A DNA stretch of 5,790 nt from Gammaproteobacteria bacterium (GTDB lineage Bacteria; Pseudomonadota; Gammaproteobacteria; Steroidobacterales; Steroidobacteraceae), in contig DAIDKA010000314.1 in NCBI GenBank assembly GCA_027451085.1, positions 1 to 5,790 of the forward strand. The letters run 5' to 3'. Below are positions 1 to 5,790 of this stretch, one piece after another; position 1 is the stretch's first letter, and each line of letters starts with the position of its first letter. The position numbers were made by a program, and so were the translations under genes. The notes beneath the pieces were generated by a model that was given only the letters and a program-made list of their open reading frames with translations, ran no database searches and was not told where the DNA came from.

Positions 1-507
1 GTTGCCGTGAAACTGACCTCCCGCGGACCGGTGCTGTTCCGTCAGCGCCGCTACGGCCTCAACGGGGAGGAAATCCTGGTGTACAAGTTCCGCTCCATGG
101 TGACGACGGAGGACGGCCCGGTTGTCAGGCAGGCGACCCGGACCGACCCGCGCGTCACCCGGGTGGGTCGCATCATCCGCGCCAGCTCACTGGATGAACT
201 ACCGCAGCTGTTCAACGTGCTGCAGGGGAACATGAGCCTGGTCGGTCCCCGGCCCCATGCCGTGGCCCATAACGAGATGTACCGCAAGCTCATCAGCGGC
301 TACATGATCCGCCATAAAGTGCGCCCCGGCATCACGGGCCTGGCGCAGGTCAACGGCCTGCGCGGGGAGACCGAAACACTGGAGAAGATGAGCGAACGCG
401 TGCGCTACGACCTGGAGTACCTGCGCAACTGGTCGCCCTGGCTCGACATCAGGATCCTGTTCCAGACCGTCGGCCTGATGGTCCGCGGCAGCAAGAACGC
501 GTACTGA
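1..507 (+). CDS. Undecaprenyl-phosphate sugar phosphotransferase (WcaJ/EpsE-type bacterial sugar transferase), C-terminal part
   Basis: This is the catalytic C-terminal domain of a membrane-associated polyprenyl-phosphate hexose-1-phosphate transferase. Such enzymes move a sugar-1-phosphate (often glucose-1-P) from its nucleotide sugar to undecaprenyl phosphate, the first step in building an exopolysaccharide or capsule repeat unit. The frame is open at the left edge, so the N-terminus with the membrane segments lies outside; about 168 residues are visible. Counting from the GTG at base 7, the family signatures come in order: RGPVLFRQ (7-13), YKFRSM (26-31), SLDELPQLFNV (61-71) with the Asp63-Glu64 pair equivalent to the catalytic dyad of monotopic phosphoglycosyltransferases, SLVGPRP (77-83) and RPGITGLAQVNG (106-117). 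The ending SKNAY resembles WcaJ-type proteins. The GTG at 7 is probably internal, because family homology already begins there. The exact sugar is not readable from the sequence. The next gene follows after 14 bases, suggesting one operon. Confidence 0.93.
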   Translation, partial: VAVKLTSRGPVLFRQRRYGLNGEEILVYKFRSMVTTEDGPVVRQATRTDPRVTRVGRIIRASSLDELPQLFNVLQGNMSLVGPRPHAVAHNEMYRKLISGYMIRHKVRPGITGLAQVNGLRGETETLEKMSERVRYDLEYLRNWSPWLDIRILFQTVGLMVRGSKNAY

Positions 508-521
508 GTGCGCACGCCACG

Positions 522-1277
522 TTGACCGGCATCCTCCACACCATCGACGATTTCGACCTCGCGCGCTTCGTGCCGGTCGCCGCCGCCTTCGGGCAGGACC
601 GCTATGGCTTCGTGGTCACTCCCAATGTCGATCACCTGATCCGCTGCGAGAACGACCGTGGGTTCCGGGAGCACTACGCTGCCGCCGCCTTCGTGCTCAT
701 GGACAGCCGGCTTGCCAGCAAACTGCTGCGGCGGTTGCGGAACATCCGGCTGCCGGTATGCACCGGGTCGGACCTGACCGCCGCACTGTTCCAGCGCATC
801 ATCACCCCGGCGGACCGCATCGTGGTGATCGGTGGCAGCCCGGCGCAGGCCCGGTTCCTGGCCGAACGCCACCATCTGGCCGACCTGCGGCACTACAACC
901 CGCCAATGGGCTTCATCCGGGACCCGCAGGCCGTCGAGCAGTGCCTGCGGTTCATCGAAGCAAGCAGCCCGTTCCGGTTCTGTTTCCTGGCCGTGGGCTC
1001 GCCACAGCAGGAGGCGCTGGCCCACGCCCTGAAGTTGCGTGGTGCCGCCCGCGGCCTGGCGCTGTGCATCGGCGCCTCCATCAACTTTCTCACCGGGAGC
1101 GAACGCCGCGCGCCACGCTGGATGCAGCGGGCCGGCCTGGAGTGGCTCTACCGGTTGTCGCAGAACCCCAGGCGCCTGGCCCGCCGCTACCTGGTTCAGG
1201 CGCCCAGGCTCGTCACACTGCTGGGTTCACGGTTCGTGCTGCGGCTACCGGCCGACTCGGCCCGCAATCTGCCCTGA
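522..1277 (+). CDS. WecG/TagA/CpsF-family glycosyltransferase
   Basis: A predicted 251-residue cytoplasmic, membrane-peripheral glycosyltransferase (GT26-like) that adds a sugar from a nucleotide donor to a lipid-linked acceptor. Characterised relatives include WecG, TagA and GumM. Family blocks are all present in order: VVTPNVDHLI (31-40), VLMDSRL (58-64) with Asp61 aligning with the proposed catalytic Asp of TagA, GSDLTAALF (82-90), VVIGGSPAQA (101-110), NPPMGF (126-131), VGSPQQE (158-164), GASINFLTG (184-192) and RAPRWMQRAGLEWLYRL (196-212). The length fits the family. The start is a TTG at 522; no ATG or GTG lies in this frame between 420 and 522, and starting later would cut the first conserved block close. 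The Shine-Dalgarno is weak, so coupling to the phosphotransferase stop at 505-507 is likely. It probably adds the second sugar of the repeat unit (inference); donor and linkage are unknown. Confidence 0.9.
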   Translation: MTGILHTIDDFDLARFVPVAAAFGQDRYGFVVTPNVDHLIRCENDRGFREHYAAAAFVLMDSRLASKLLRRLRNIRLPVCTGSDLTAALFQRIITPADRIVVIGGSPAQARFLAERHHLADLRHYNPPMGFIRDPQAVEQCLRFIEASSPFRFCFLAVGSPQQEALAHALKLRGAARGLALCIGASINFLTGSERRAPRWMQRAGLEWLYRLSQNPRRLARRYLVQAPRLVTLLGSRFVLRLPADSARNLP

Positions 1278-1306
1278 GGGTCACCACAGACAAGCTCAAG
1301 GATGCG

Positions 1307-1335
1307 TTGTGCGCGGGCGCAGGTCCGTGTACGCT
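1307..1335 (+). promoter_or_regulatory. Probable promoter of the tRNA-Glu gene
   Basis: A -35-like TTGTGC (1307-1312) and a -10-like TACGCT (1330-1335) are separated by exactly 17 bases. They are followed by a C-rich stretch TCGCCCCCC, which resembles the GC-rich discriminator of stringently controlled stable-RNA promoters. Transcription would start near 1342, about 11 bases before the mature tRNA. Each hexamer matches only 3 of 6 consensus bases, so the call rests on spacing, position and discriminator. Confidence 0.4.
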
Positions 1336-1352
1336 TCGCCCCCCGCCTCGAC

Positions 1353-1428
1353 GTCCCCATCGTCTAGAGGCCCAGGACACTGCCCTTTCACGGCGGCGAC
1401 AGGGGTTCGAATCCCCTTGGGGACGCCA
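1353..1428 (+). tRNA. tRNA-Glu (anticodon UUC)
   Basis: A complete 76-base cloverleaf can be folded by eye. The acceptor stem GTCCCCA (1353-1359) pairs with TGGGGAC (1418-1424), followed by discriminator G and an encoded CCA (1426-1428). The anticodon stem CTGCC (1380-1384) pairs with GGCGG (1392-1396) with one G-U pair. The seven-base loop CTTTCAC places TTC at 1387-1389, which reads glutamate codons GAA and GAG. The T arm is AGGGG-TTCGAAT-CCCCT (1401-1417). The D arm matches the typical bacterial tRNA-Glu pattern. The gene sits between the ends of two convergent polysaccharide operons, 75 bases after the glycosyltransferase stop and 28 bases before the rfbB stop. No clear intrinsic terminator follows it. 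Confidence 0.97.
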
Positions 1429-1456
1429 ATGATTTCACTGATGCCGCGATCCCGCC

Positions 1457-2554
1457 TCAGCGGCCATAATTCGTGGCCAGCCAGTTGCGGTAGCTGCCAT
1501 CCATCACGCGCTGCCACCAACCCGGGTTTGCGACATACCAGGCGAAGGTGTCGCGGATGCCCGCTTCCAGTTTCACCTGCGCACGGTATCCCAGCTCGCG
1601 CTCGATCTTGCCGCAGTCGATCGCGTAGCGGCGGTCATGGCCGGCGCGGTCCTTGACATGGGTGATCAGGCTCGCGGCGTTGCCGGCCGCCGCGGGGGAC
1701 TGCGGATAGCGCGCCCGCAGTTGCGGATCTTCTGCAAACGCCTCGTCGGCCACACGGCACAGCAGCTTCACCAGCGCGATGTTCTCGCACTCCGCGCCAC
1801 CACCGATGTTGTAGACCTCTCCCGGCCTGCCCTGGCCCAGGACGAGTTCGATCCCGCGGCAATGATCGCTGACATGCAGCCAGTCACGCACGTTGCGGCC
1901 GTCGCCGTACACCGGCAGCGGCCGGCCGTGCAGGATGTTGACGATCATCAGCGGGATGAGCTTTTCGGGGAAATGAAACGGCCCGTAGTTGTTGGAGCAG
2001 TTGCTGGTGGTGACGGCCAGCCCGTAGGTGTGGTGGTAGGCCCGCACCAGGTGGTCGGAGGCGGCCTTGCTGGCCGAATACGGCGAGTTCGGCTGGTACT
2101 GCGTGGCCTCGCTGAATCCCGGATCATCCGGCCCCAGCGACCCATAGACCTCATCCGTGGACACATGGTGAAAACGGTGCGCCGGCGCCAGGCCCTCCTG
2201 CAGCCACACCTGCCTCGCCGCCTTCAACAGCCCGTGGGTGCCGACGACATTGGTGGCGATGAAGGCATCCGGACCGTGGATGGAGCGGTCCACATGCGAT
2301 TCGGCCGCGAAGTGCACGATGGTGTCGATGCTCTCCTCGCGCAGCAGCGCCTCGATCCGCGGCGTGTCGCCGATGTCCCCCTGCACGAACCGCAGTGACG
2401 CACTGCCCTGCAGGGTGGCCAGATTCTCGGGATTGCCGGCATAGGTCAAAGCGTCCAGCACCACCACGCGATCCGACGGGTGCTGGCGCAGCCAGTGATG
2501 GACGAAGTTGGCGCCGATGAACCCGGCACCGCCGGTGACCAGCAGTCTGGACAC
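1457..2554 (-). CDS. rfbB: dTDP-glucose 4,6-dehydratase
   Basis: RfbB/RmlB, 365 residues, is a cytoplasmic short-chain dehydrogenase/reductase that converts dTDP-D-glucose to dTDP-4-keto-6-deoxyglucose with bound NAD+. This is the second step of dTDP-L-rhamnose synthesis. Visible motifs are the Rossmann loop TGGAGFIG (7-14), HFAAESHVDRSI (81-92), STDEVYG (132-138) with catalytic Asp134 and Glu135, YSASK (159-163) with the catalytic Tyr and Lys, SNCSNNYGPFHFPEKLIP (184-201) and VYGDGRNVRDWLHV (215-228). The start is GTG at 2554-2552: it gives the usual N-terminus (SRLLVTGGAGFIG) and has an AAGGAG Shine-Dalgarno 8 bases upstream. It is the last gene of the - strand rfb operon, 2 bases after rfbD. 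It converges on the tRNA-Glu gene, and I saw no clear terminator after its TGA. Length and motifs are intact, so it should be functional. Confidence 0.97.
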   Translation of the reverse strand: MSRLLVTGGAGFIGANFVHHWLRQHPSDRVVVLDALTYAGNPENLATLQGSASLRFVQGDIGDTPRIEALLREESIDTIVHFAAESHVDRSIHGPDAFIATNVVGTHGLLKAARQVWLQEGLAPAHRFHHVSTDEVYGSLGPDDPGFSEATQYQPNSPYSASKAASDHLVRAYHHTYGLAVTTSNCSNNYGPFHFPEKLIPLMIVNILHGRPLPVYGDGRNVRDWLHVSDHCRGIELVLGQGRPGEVYNIGGGAECENIALVKLLCRVADEAFAEDPQLRARYPQSPAAAGNAASLITHVKDRAGHDRRYAIDCGKIERELGYRAQVKLEAGIRDTFAWYVANPGWWQRVMDGSYRNWLATNYGR

Positions 2555-2556
2555 GC

Positions 2557-3408
2557 TCAGATCTCCTTGAGTACGGCGCGCAGTTCCTGGCGCCAGTGGG
2601 CCGGGGCGAGCCCGGCGGGCAGCGATGATTTATCCAGCACGCTATAGGCCGGGCGGCGGGCAGGCGTGGGGAAGTCGGCGGTGGCGATGGGCGTCACGGC
2701 AGCACCCGCCGGCAGCAGGCCCAGCGCTGCGGCCTCCTCCGCGATCGCCACGGCGAAGTCGTACCAGCTGGCCACCCCGGCATCGGTCCAGTGACACACT
2801 CCGCAGGTCCCGGCGTCAGCCAGCCGCCACAGCGCCCGGGCCAGGCAGCGCGCTGAAGTGGGTGTCCCGACCTGGTCGGCAACCACGCGCACCGCACCCC
2901 GCTCACGCAGCAGCCGCAGCATGGTGTGCAGGAAATTACGCCCCTGCGCGGCATATACCCAGGCGGTGCGCACGATGAGGGCATGCTGCGGCAGCGCCCT
3001 GAGCACCGCCAGTTCCCCATCGCGCTTGGTGCAGCCATACACACCCAGCGGGTTGGTGGGCGCATCCGCGCGGTAAGGGCTGCCCGCCGCACCATCAAAG
3101 ACGAAATCGGTGGACACCTGCACCAGCCGTGCGCCCACGGCCTGCGCGGCCGCGGCCAGATTGGCCGGCCCGGCAGCATTCACGCGCGCGGCCAGATCAG
3201 GTTCGGATTCGGCCTTGTCGACCGCCGTGTAGGCTGCGGCATTGATGATCAGCGCCGGCTTCAGTGCCTGCACCCGCACTTGCACGGCCTCGGCGTCGCC
3301 GATATCGAGATCCGCTCGCCCCCAGCCTGCGACCTCGGCGCCGGCTGGCGCCGTATACAGCAGCAGGCGTCCCAACTGCCCTTCGGCACCGGTGACCAGC
3401 ACCTTCAT
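2557..3408 (-). CDS. rfbD: dTDP-4-dehydrorhamnose reductase
   Basis: RfbD/RmlD, 283 residues, is the last enzyme of the pathway: it reduces dTDP-4-keto-L-rhamnose to dTDP-L-rhamnose with NAD(P)H in the cytoplasm. It is a short-chain dehydrogenase with the nucleotide loop GAEGQLG (7-13), INAAAYTAVDKAE (55-67), STDFVFDG (99-106), the catalytic pair Tyr124 and Lys128 in YGCTK, RTAWVY (147-152), DQVGTPT (178-184) and RRPAYSVLD (251-259). The frame is open further upstream to 3492, but the ATG at 3408 gives the family N-terminus MKVLVTGAEGQLG and overlaps the rfbC stop in a TGATG. The upstream 28 residues belong to the rfbC region and do not look like RmlD. No good Shine-Dalgarno precedes it, so translation is probably coupled to rfbC. 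Confidence 0.96.
   Translation of the reverse strand: MKVLVTGAEGQLGRLLLYTAPAGAEVAGWGRADLDIGDAEAVQVRVQALKPALIINAAAYTAVDKAESEPDLAARVNAAGPANLAAAAQAVGARLVQVSTDFVFDGAAGSPYRADAPTNPLGVYGCTKRDGELAVLRALPQHALIVRTAWVYAAQGRNFLHTMLRLLRERGAVRVVADQVGTPTSARCLARALWRLADAGTCGVCHWTDAGVASWYDFAVAIAEEAAALGLLPAGAAVTPIATADFPTPARRPAYSVLDKSSLPAGLAPAHWRQELRAVLKEI
2563..2568 (-). promoter_or_regulatory. Ribosome binding site of rfbB
   Basis: On the - strand this reads AAGGAG, 8 bases before the GTG start of rfbB, and lies inside the last codons of rfbD. It supports the GTG as the true start and is the clearest Shine-Dalgarno in the operon; the rfbC and rfbD starts rely on stop/start overlap instead. Confidence 0.8.
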
Positions 3409-3953
3409 CACAGGCACTCGGCGTCGCGGAAGCGCATGCCCACGGCATCCTTGGCCGACAGGATGGGCGTGGAACCCGCCGGCAGCGGCCACTTTATGCC
3501 CAGGTCCGGATCATTCCACAGGATGGTGCGCTCGTACTGCGGTGCGTAGAAATCCGTGCAGCGGTAGAGAAAGTGCGCCGACTCCGACAGCACCACGAAG
3601 CCATGTGCAAAACCCGCGGGCACCCACAGCATGTGGTGATTCTCAGCGGACAGAGTCACGCCCACCCACTGGCCGAACGTCGGGGAACCGCGGCGGATAT
3701 CAACTGCCACGTCGTAGACGCTGCCGGCGACCACCCGCACCAGCTTGCCCTGGGTCTGCTGCGCCTGCCAATGCAGGCCCCGCAGGGTGTTCCGCGCCGA
3801 AAAACTGTGATTGTCCTGCACAAAGCGGGCGTCGATGCCGCCGGCCGCGAACTTGCGCTCCTCCCAGGTCTCCAGGAAGTAACCACGGGAGTCCCCGAAC
3901 ACCTTGGGTCTGACCAGCACGACGTCCGGGATGCGCGTGGGCTCGAATTGCAT
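3408..3953 (-). CDS. rfbC: dTDP-4-dehydrorhamnose 3,5-epimerase
   Basis: RfbC/RmlC, 181 residues, epimerises dTDP-4-keto-6-deoxyglucose at C3 and C5 to give dTDP-4-keto-L-rhamnose. It is a cupin-fold, normally dimeric, cytoplasmic enzyme. Visible family blocks are VFGDSRGYFLETW (18-30), FVQDNHSFS (45-52 region), NTLRGLHWQ (55-63) with the catalytic base His61, GKLVRVVAGSVYDVAVDIR (69-87), WVPAGFAHGFVVLS (110-123), LYRCTDFY (129-136) with the catalytic Tyr130, and SAKD (166-169). The length is typical. The frame extends upstream to 4082, but the ATG at 3953 gives the standard N-terminus and overlaps the TGA of the rfbA frame (TGATG). The stop overlaps the rfbD start in the same way. Its translation is probably coupled to rfbA, so the amber codon in rfbA could lower its expression (inference). 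Confidence 0.97.
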   Translation of the reverse strand: MQFEPTRIPDVVLVRPKVFGDSRGYFLETWEERKFAAGGIDARFVQDNHSFSARNTLRGLHWQAQQTQGKLVRVVAGSVYDVAVDIRRGSPTFGQWVGVTLSAENHHMLWVPAGFAHGFVVLSESAHFLYRCTDFYAPQYERTILWNDPDLGIKWPLPAGSTPILSAKDAVGMRFRDAECL

Positions 3954-4900
3954 CAGGCCACCCCGCTGATGATGTCCAGCAGGTACCGGCCATAGCCGGT
4001 CTTGGCCAGCGGCTGGGCCAGTCTGGCAAGCGCGTCGGCCGTGATCCAGCCCGCCCGGTATGCGATCTCCTCCGGGCAGCACACCTTCAGGCCCTGGCGG
4101 GTCTCGATGGCCTCGATGAACATGGATGCCTACAGCAGGGATTCATGCGTGCCGGTATCCAGCCAGGCCACGCCGCGCCCCAGGGTCTGGACCGACAGCT
4201 GGCCGCGATCCAGGTAGGCGCGGTTCACATCGGTGATCTCCAGCTCCCCGCGCAACGAGGGCTTGAGGCCCGCGGCGATGTCCAGCACGGCGTTGTCGTA
4301 GAAATACAGCCCGGTGACGGCATGGTTGGATTTGGGGGCAGCCGGCTTCTCCTCGATGCCAAGGGCCATGCCCCGCGCGTCGAAGTGGACCACGCCGTAG
4401 CGCTCCGGATCACTCACCCGGTAGGCGAACACCGTGGCGCCATGGCTCACGGCGGCGGCGCAGCGCAGCTGTTCCGGCAGGCCATGGCCATAGAAAACAT
4501 TATCCCCGAGCACCAGGGCCACGTGACCCGAACCAACGAACTGCCGCCCGATGATGAAGGCCTGTGCCAGCCCTTCGGGCCGGGGCTGCTCCGCATATTG
4601 CAGGTTGAGCCCCCACTGCGCGCCGTCCCCCAGCAACCGGCGGAACAATGGCAAGTCCTCGGGAGTGGAGATGAGGAGGATGTCGCGGATTCCCGACAGC
4701 ATCAGCGTCGACAGCGGGTAGTACACCATCGGCTTGTCGTACACCGGCAGCAGCTGCTTGCTGATGCTGCGCGTCACCGGGTGCAGGCGGGTGCCTGACC
4801 CCCCCGCCAGAATGATGCCCTTGCGGGTCGTCGCAGGAACAGCCGCGTCAGCACCGGAGGCGGCATGGGCGTGAACGCCTGGATCGGTCAGGGCCGGCAT
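3953..4900 (-). pseudogene. rfbA: Glucose-1-phosphate thymidylyltransferase, interrupted by an in-frame amber codon
   Basis: RfbA/RmlA joins dTTP and glucose-1-phosphate to dTDP-glucose, the entry step of the rhamnose pathway. Counting from the ATG at 4900, the catalytic core is intact: GGSGTRLHP (33-41), [20 protein letters not shown] (48-67), [11 protein letters not shown] (105-115), LGDNVFYG (131-138) with metal-binding Asp133, GIEEKP (181-186), GELEITDVN (218-226) with Asp224 and WLDTGTH (246-252). Codon 257 is TAG. Beyond it the same frame continues for 58 codons of clear RmlA C-terminus (FIEAIETRQGLKV, then CPEEIAYR, ending GYGRYLLD) and stops at the TGA overlapping rfbC. Family members usually read LLEA where this has LL-stop-A, so GAG to TAG fits. 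Without the amber the protein is 315 residues: about 292, the family size, plus an unusual N-terminal extension of about 23. ATG 4906 is an alternative start; AGGA 5 bases upstream favours 4900. If the base is an error, this is an ordinary gene; otherwise the product is 256 residues (4130-4900). Confidence 0.88.
4130..4132 (-). other. In-frame amber (TAG) codon in rfbA
   Basis: The + strand reads CTA, so the coding strand reads TAG, between codons for Leu-Leu and Ala-Ser. A single C at 4132 in place of A on the + strand would give GAG (Glu), the residue usually found here in RmlA. All other stops that close genes in this window are TGA, so this is the only TAG acting on a real gene. Confidence 0.9.
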
Positions 4901-4985
4901 AAGCATCCTGCAACACCTAAACAGTGCCGTGATTGTGCCATCCGGGTTCGCATCCGACGCACCTAATTTGCGGTAATGTGCGCCA

Positions 4986-5790
4986 ATGATCGAAGTCAAC
5001 AGGGTGGGGGCTCGTCTTGCCTGGCTGCGACACGGGAAGGTCCCGATCCTGTCAGCCCTCGGCCGAGGACTGCTCGCCCGCCCGTTCCCACGCAGAGCAA
5101 TCCGCCGCGTGCTGCTCGCCTACATCGACGACAGACTGGCCTATCCGCAGTTCCATGCCTGGCTGCACTACGGGAGCCGCTTTGCCCGCAGCGGCATCCA
5201 TTTCCGGGCGATGCCCTTTGATGCGCTGGAGCCCCGGCGCCTGCCCCGGAAACTGGACGCCGTGTTCGTGCAGTCACACGCCGTGTTCGCGGGAGCCCGT
5301 CACTACGTCCCCAGCAACGATCTTGAAACCCGGCTCGCAGCCCTGCGCAAAGCCCGGCCGGAACTCAGCATCAGCTACTTCGACTGGTTTGCCACCTGCG
5401 ACCTGCGCTTCGCCGGACAGGTCGGCCCCTGGGTGGACGCCTATGTCAAAAAGTCCCTGCTGCGCGACCGGGCCCGGTACCTCGACCCTGCCGTCGGACA
5501 CACCAACCTGACCGATTACTTTTCCGCGCGCTTCGGCACCGAGAACCCCCCTCCGAACTGGACGTCCCATTCCCCGGACATCCTGGATCGGCTGGCACTG
5601 GGCCCATCGTTCTCCACCGAACGGACCCTGCTGCAGCGCTTCGAGGCGGCCGATGCCCCTGCGGACGGCCTCAGACCCATCGACCTTCATGCCCGCATCA
5701 CCACGCAGGGCGAGCCGTGGTACAGCGCCATGCGGACGGAGGCCGCCCAGGTCGTCGCCCGGGATCTATCCGACCTGTCGGTGGCCTGCC
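4986..5790 (+). CDS. Partial protein of uncertain family, possible glycosyltransferase, open at the right edge
   Basis: The frame is open from an ATG at 4986 for 268 codons to the end of the window, with an in-frame TAA just upstream (4974-4976), so this ATG is the first possible start. The Shine-Dalgarno is weak. The codon pattern is coding-like, with G or C dominating third positions. The visible part is soluble, with no signal peptide or membrane segment. The first 50 residues are rich in Arg and Leu. A middle block contains [14 protein letters not shown] (131-144), [16 protein letters not shown] (147-162) and GHTNLTDYF (171-179). This resembles, from memory only, proteins of polysaccharide loci labelled glycosyltransferase family 1, whose sugar-binding half would lie downstream. 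I do not recognise the family firmly. It is divergent from rfbA across 85 bases, and its place beside rhamnose genes makes a role in polysaccharide assembly plausible (inference). Confidence 0.75.
   Translation, partial: MIEVNRVGARLAWLRHGKVPILSALGRGLLARPFPRRAIRRVLLAYIDDRLAYPQFHAWLHYGSRFARSGIHFRAMPFDALEPRRLPRKLDAVFVQSHAVFAGARHYVPSNDLETRLAALRKARPELSISYFDWFATCDLRFAGQVGPWVDAYVKKSLLRDRARYLDPAVGHTNLTDYFSARFGTENPPPNWTSHSPDILDRLALGPSFSTERTLLQRFEAADAPADGLRPIDLHARITTQGEPWYSAMRTEAAQVVARDLSDLSVAC

Noticed and set aside
405..1025. Long - strand open frame opposite the phosphotransferase and WecG-like genes
   Set aside because: It covers two well-supported genes on the other strand and has a low-complexity product without family motifs.
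1410..1428. tRNA 3' end as an attachment site of an integrated element
   Set aside because: No second copy of this sequence and no integrase gene were found in the window; kept only as a question about the flanking DNA.
1278..1456. Intrinsic terminators for the WecG-like gene, the tRNA or rfbB
   Set aside because: I found no GC-rich hairpin followed by a T run on either strand in this interval.
1637..2398. Long + strand open frame (253 codons) opposite rfbB
   Set aside because: It is antisense to a gene with complete family motifs, and its product shows no recognisable motif; such frames are common in high-GC DNA.
3954..4129. A separate small gene after the amber codon
   Set aside because: The sequence is plainly the C-terminus of RmlA in the same frame, with no good ribosome binding site, so it is the tail of the interrupted rfbA.
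5017..5511. A + strand frame of 164 codons, and a - strand frame at 5274-5690
   Set aside because: Both overlap the frame open from 4986 to the edge, which has better codon character and longer continuity; their products are rich in Pro, Ser, Gly and Arg as expected for shadow frames.
1..5790. CRISPR arrays, insertion sequences, or defence-type systems
   Set aside because: No spaced direct repeats, terminal inverted repeats, transposase motifs or defence domains were seen.

Overview
The window is high-GC bacterial DNA carrying part of a surface-polysaccharide (exopolysaccharide, capsule or O-antigen) biosynthesis locus. The tRNA-Glu is close in sequence and structure to the enterobacterial one and has an encoded CCA end. 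Together with the GC-rich codon usage and the gene families, this suggests a gammaproteobacterium, or possibly a betaproteobacterium. I cannot name the genus.

Layout. On the + strand, 1-507 is the C-terminal part of a polyprenyl-phosphate sugar phosphotransferase (WcaJ/EpsE type). It is followed after 14 bases by a WecG/TagA/CpsF-family glycosyltransferase (522-1277). A tRNA-Glu(UUC) gene with a probable promoter of its own lies at 1353-1428. Twenty-eight bases beyond it ends a convergent, tightly packed - strand operon that makes dTDP-L-rhamnose. Its transcription order is rfbA (rmlA, from 4900), rfbC (rmlC, 3953-3408), rfbD (rmlD, 3408-2557), rfbB (rmlB, 2554-1457). The first two junctions are one-base TGATG stop/start overlaps, and the third is a 2-base gap with a good Shine-Dalgarno sequence. 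Divergent from rfbA, a further + strand gene starts at 4986 and stays open to the right edge; I do not recognise its family with confidence.

How the genes work together. The phosphotransferase would load the first sugar onto undecaprenyl phosphate at the inner membrane, and the WecG-like enzyme would add a following sugar. The rfb genes turn glucose-1-phosphate and dTTP into dTDP-L-rhamnose, the donor for a rhamnosyltransferase that is not identified here. The divergent gene may be another glycosyltransferase of the same locus (inference from context and weak motif impression).

The main anomaly is an in-frame amber codon (4130-4132, - strand) in rfbA. Family-typical sequence continues in the same frame for 58 more codons and ends in the TGA that overlaps the rfbC start. 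By position and context one base change (GAG to TAG) explains it. It is either a real nonsense mutation (or suppressed codon) or a sequencing error. No mobile element, CRISPR array or undescribed defence-type system was seen.
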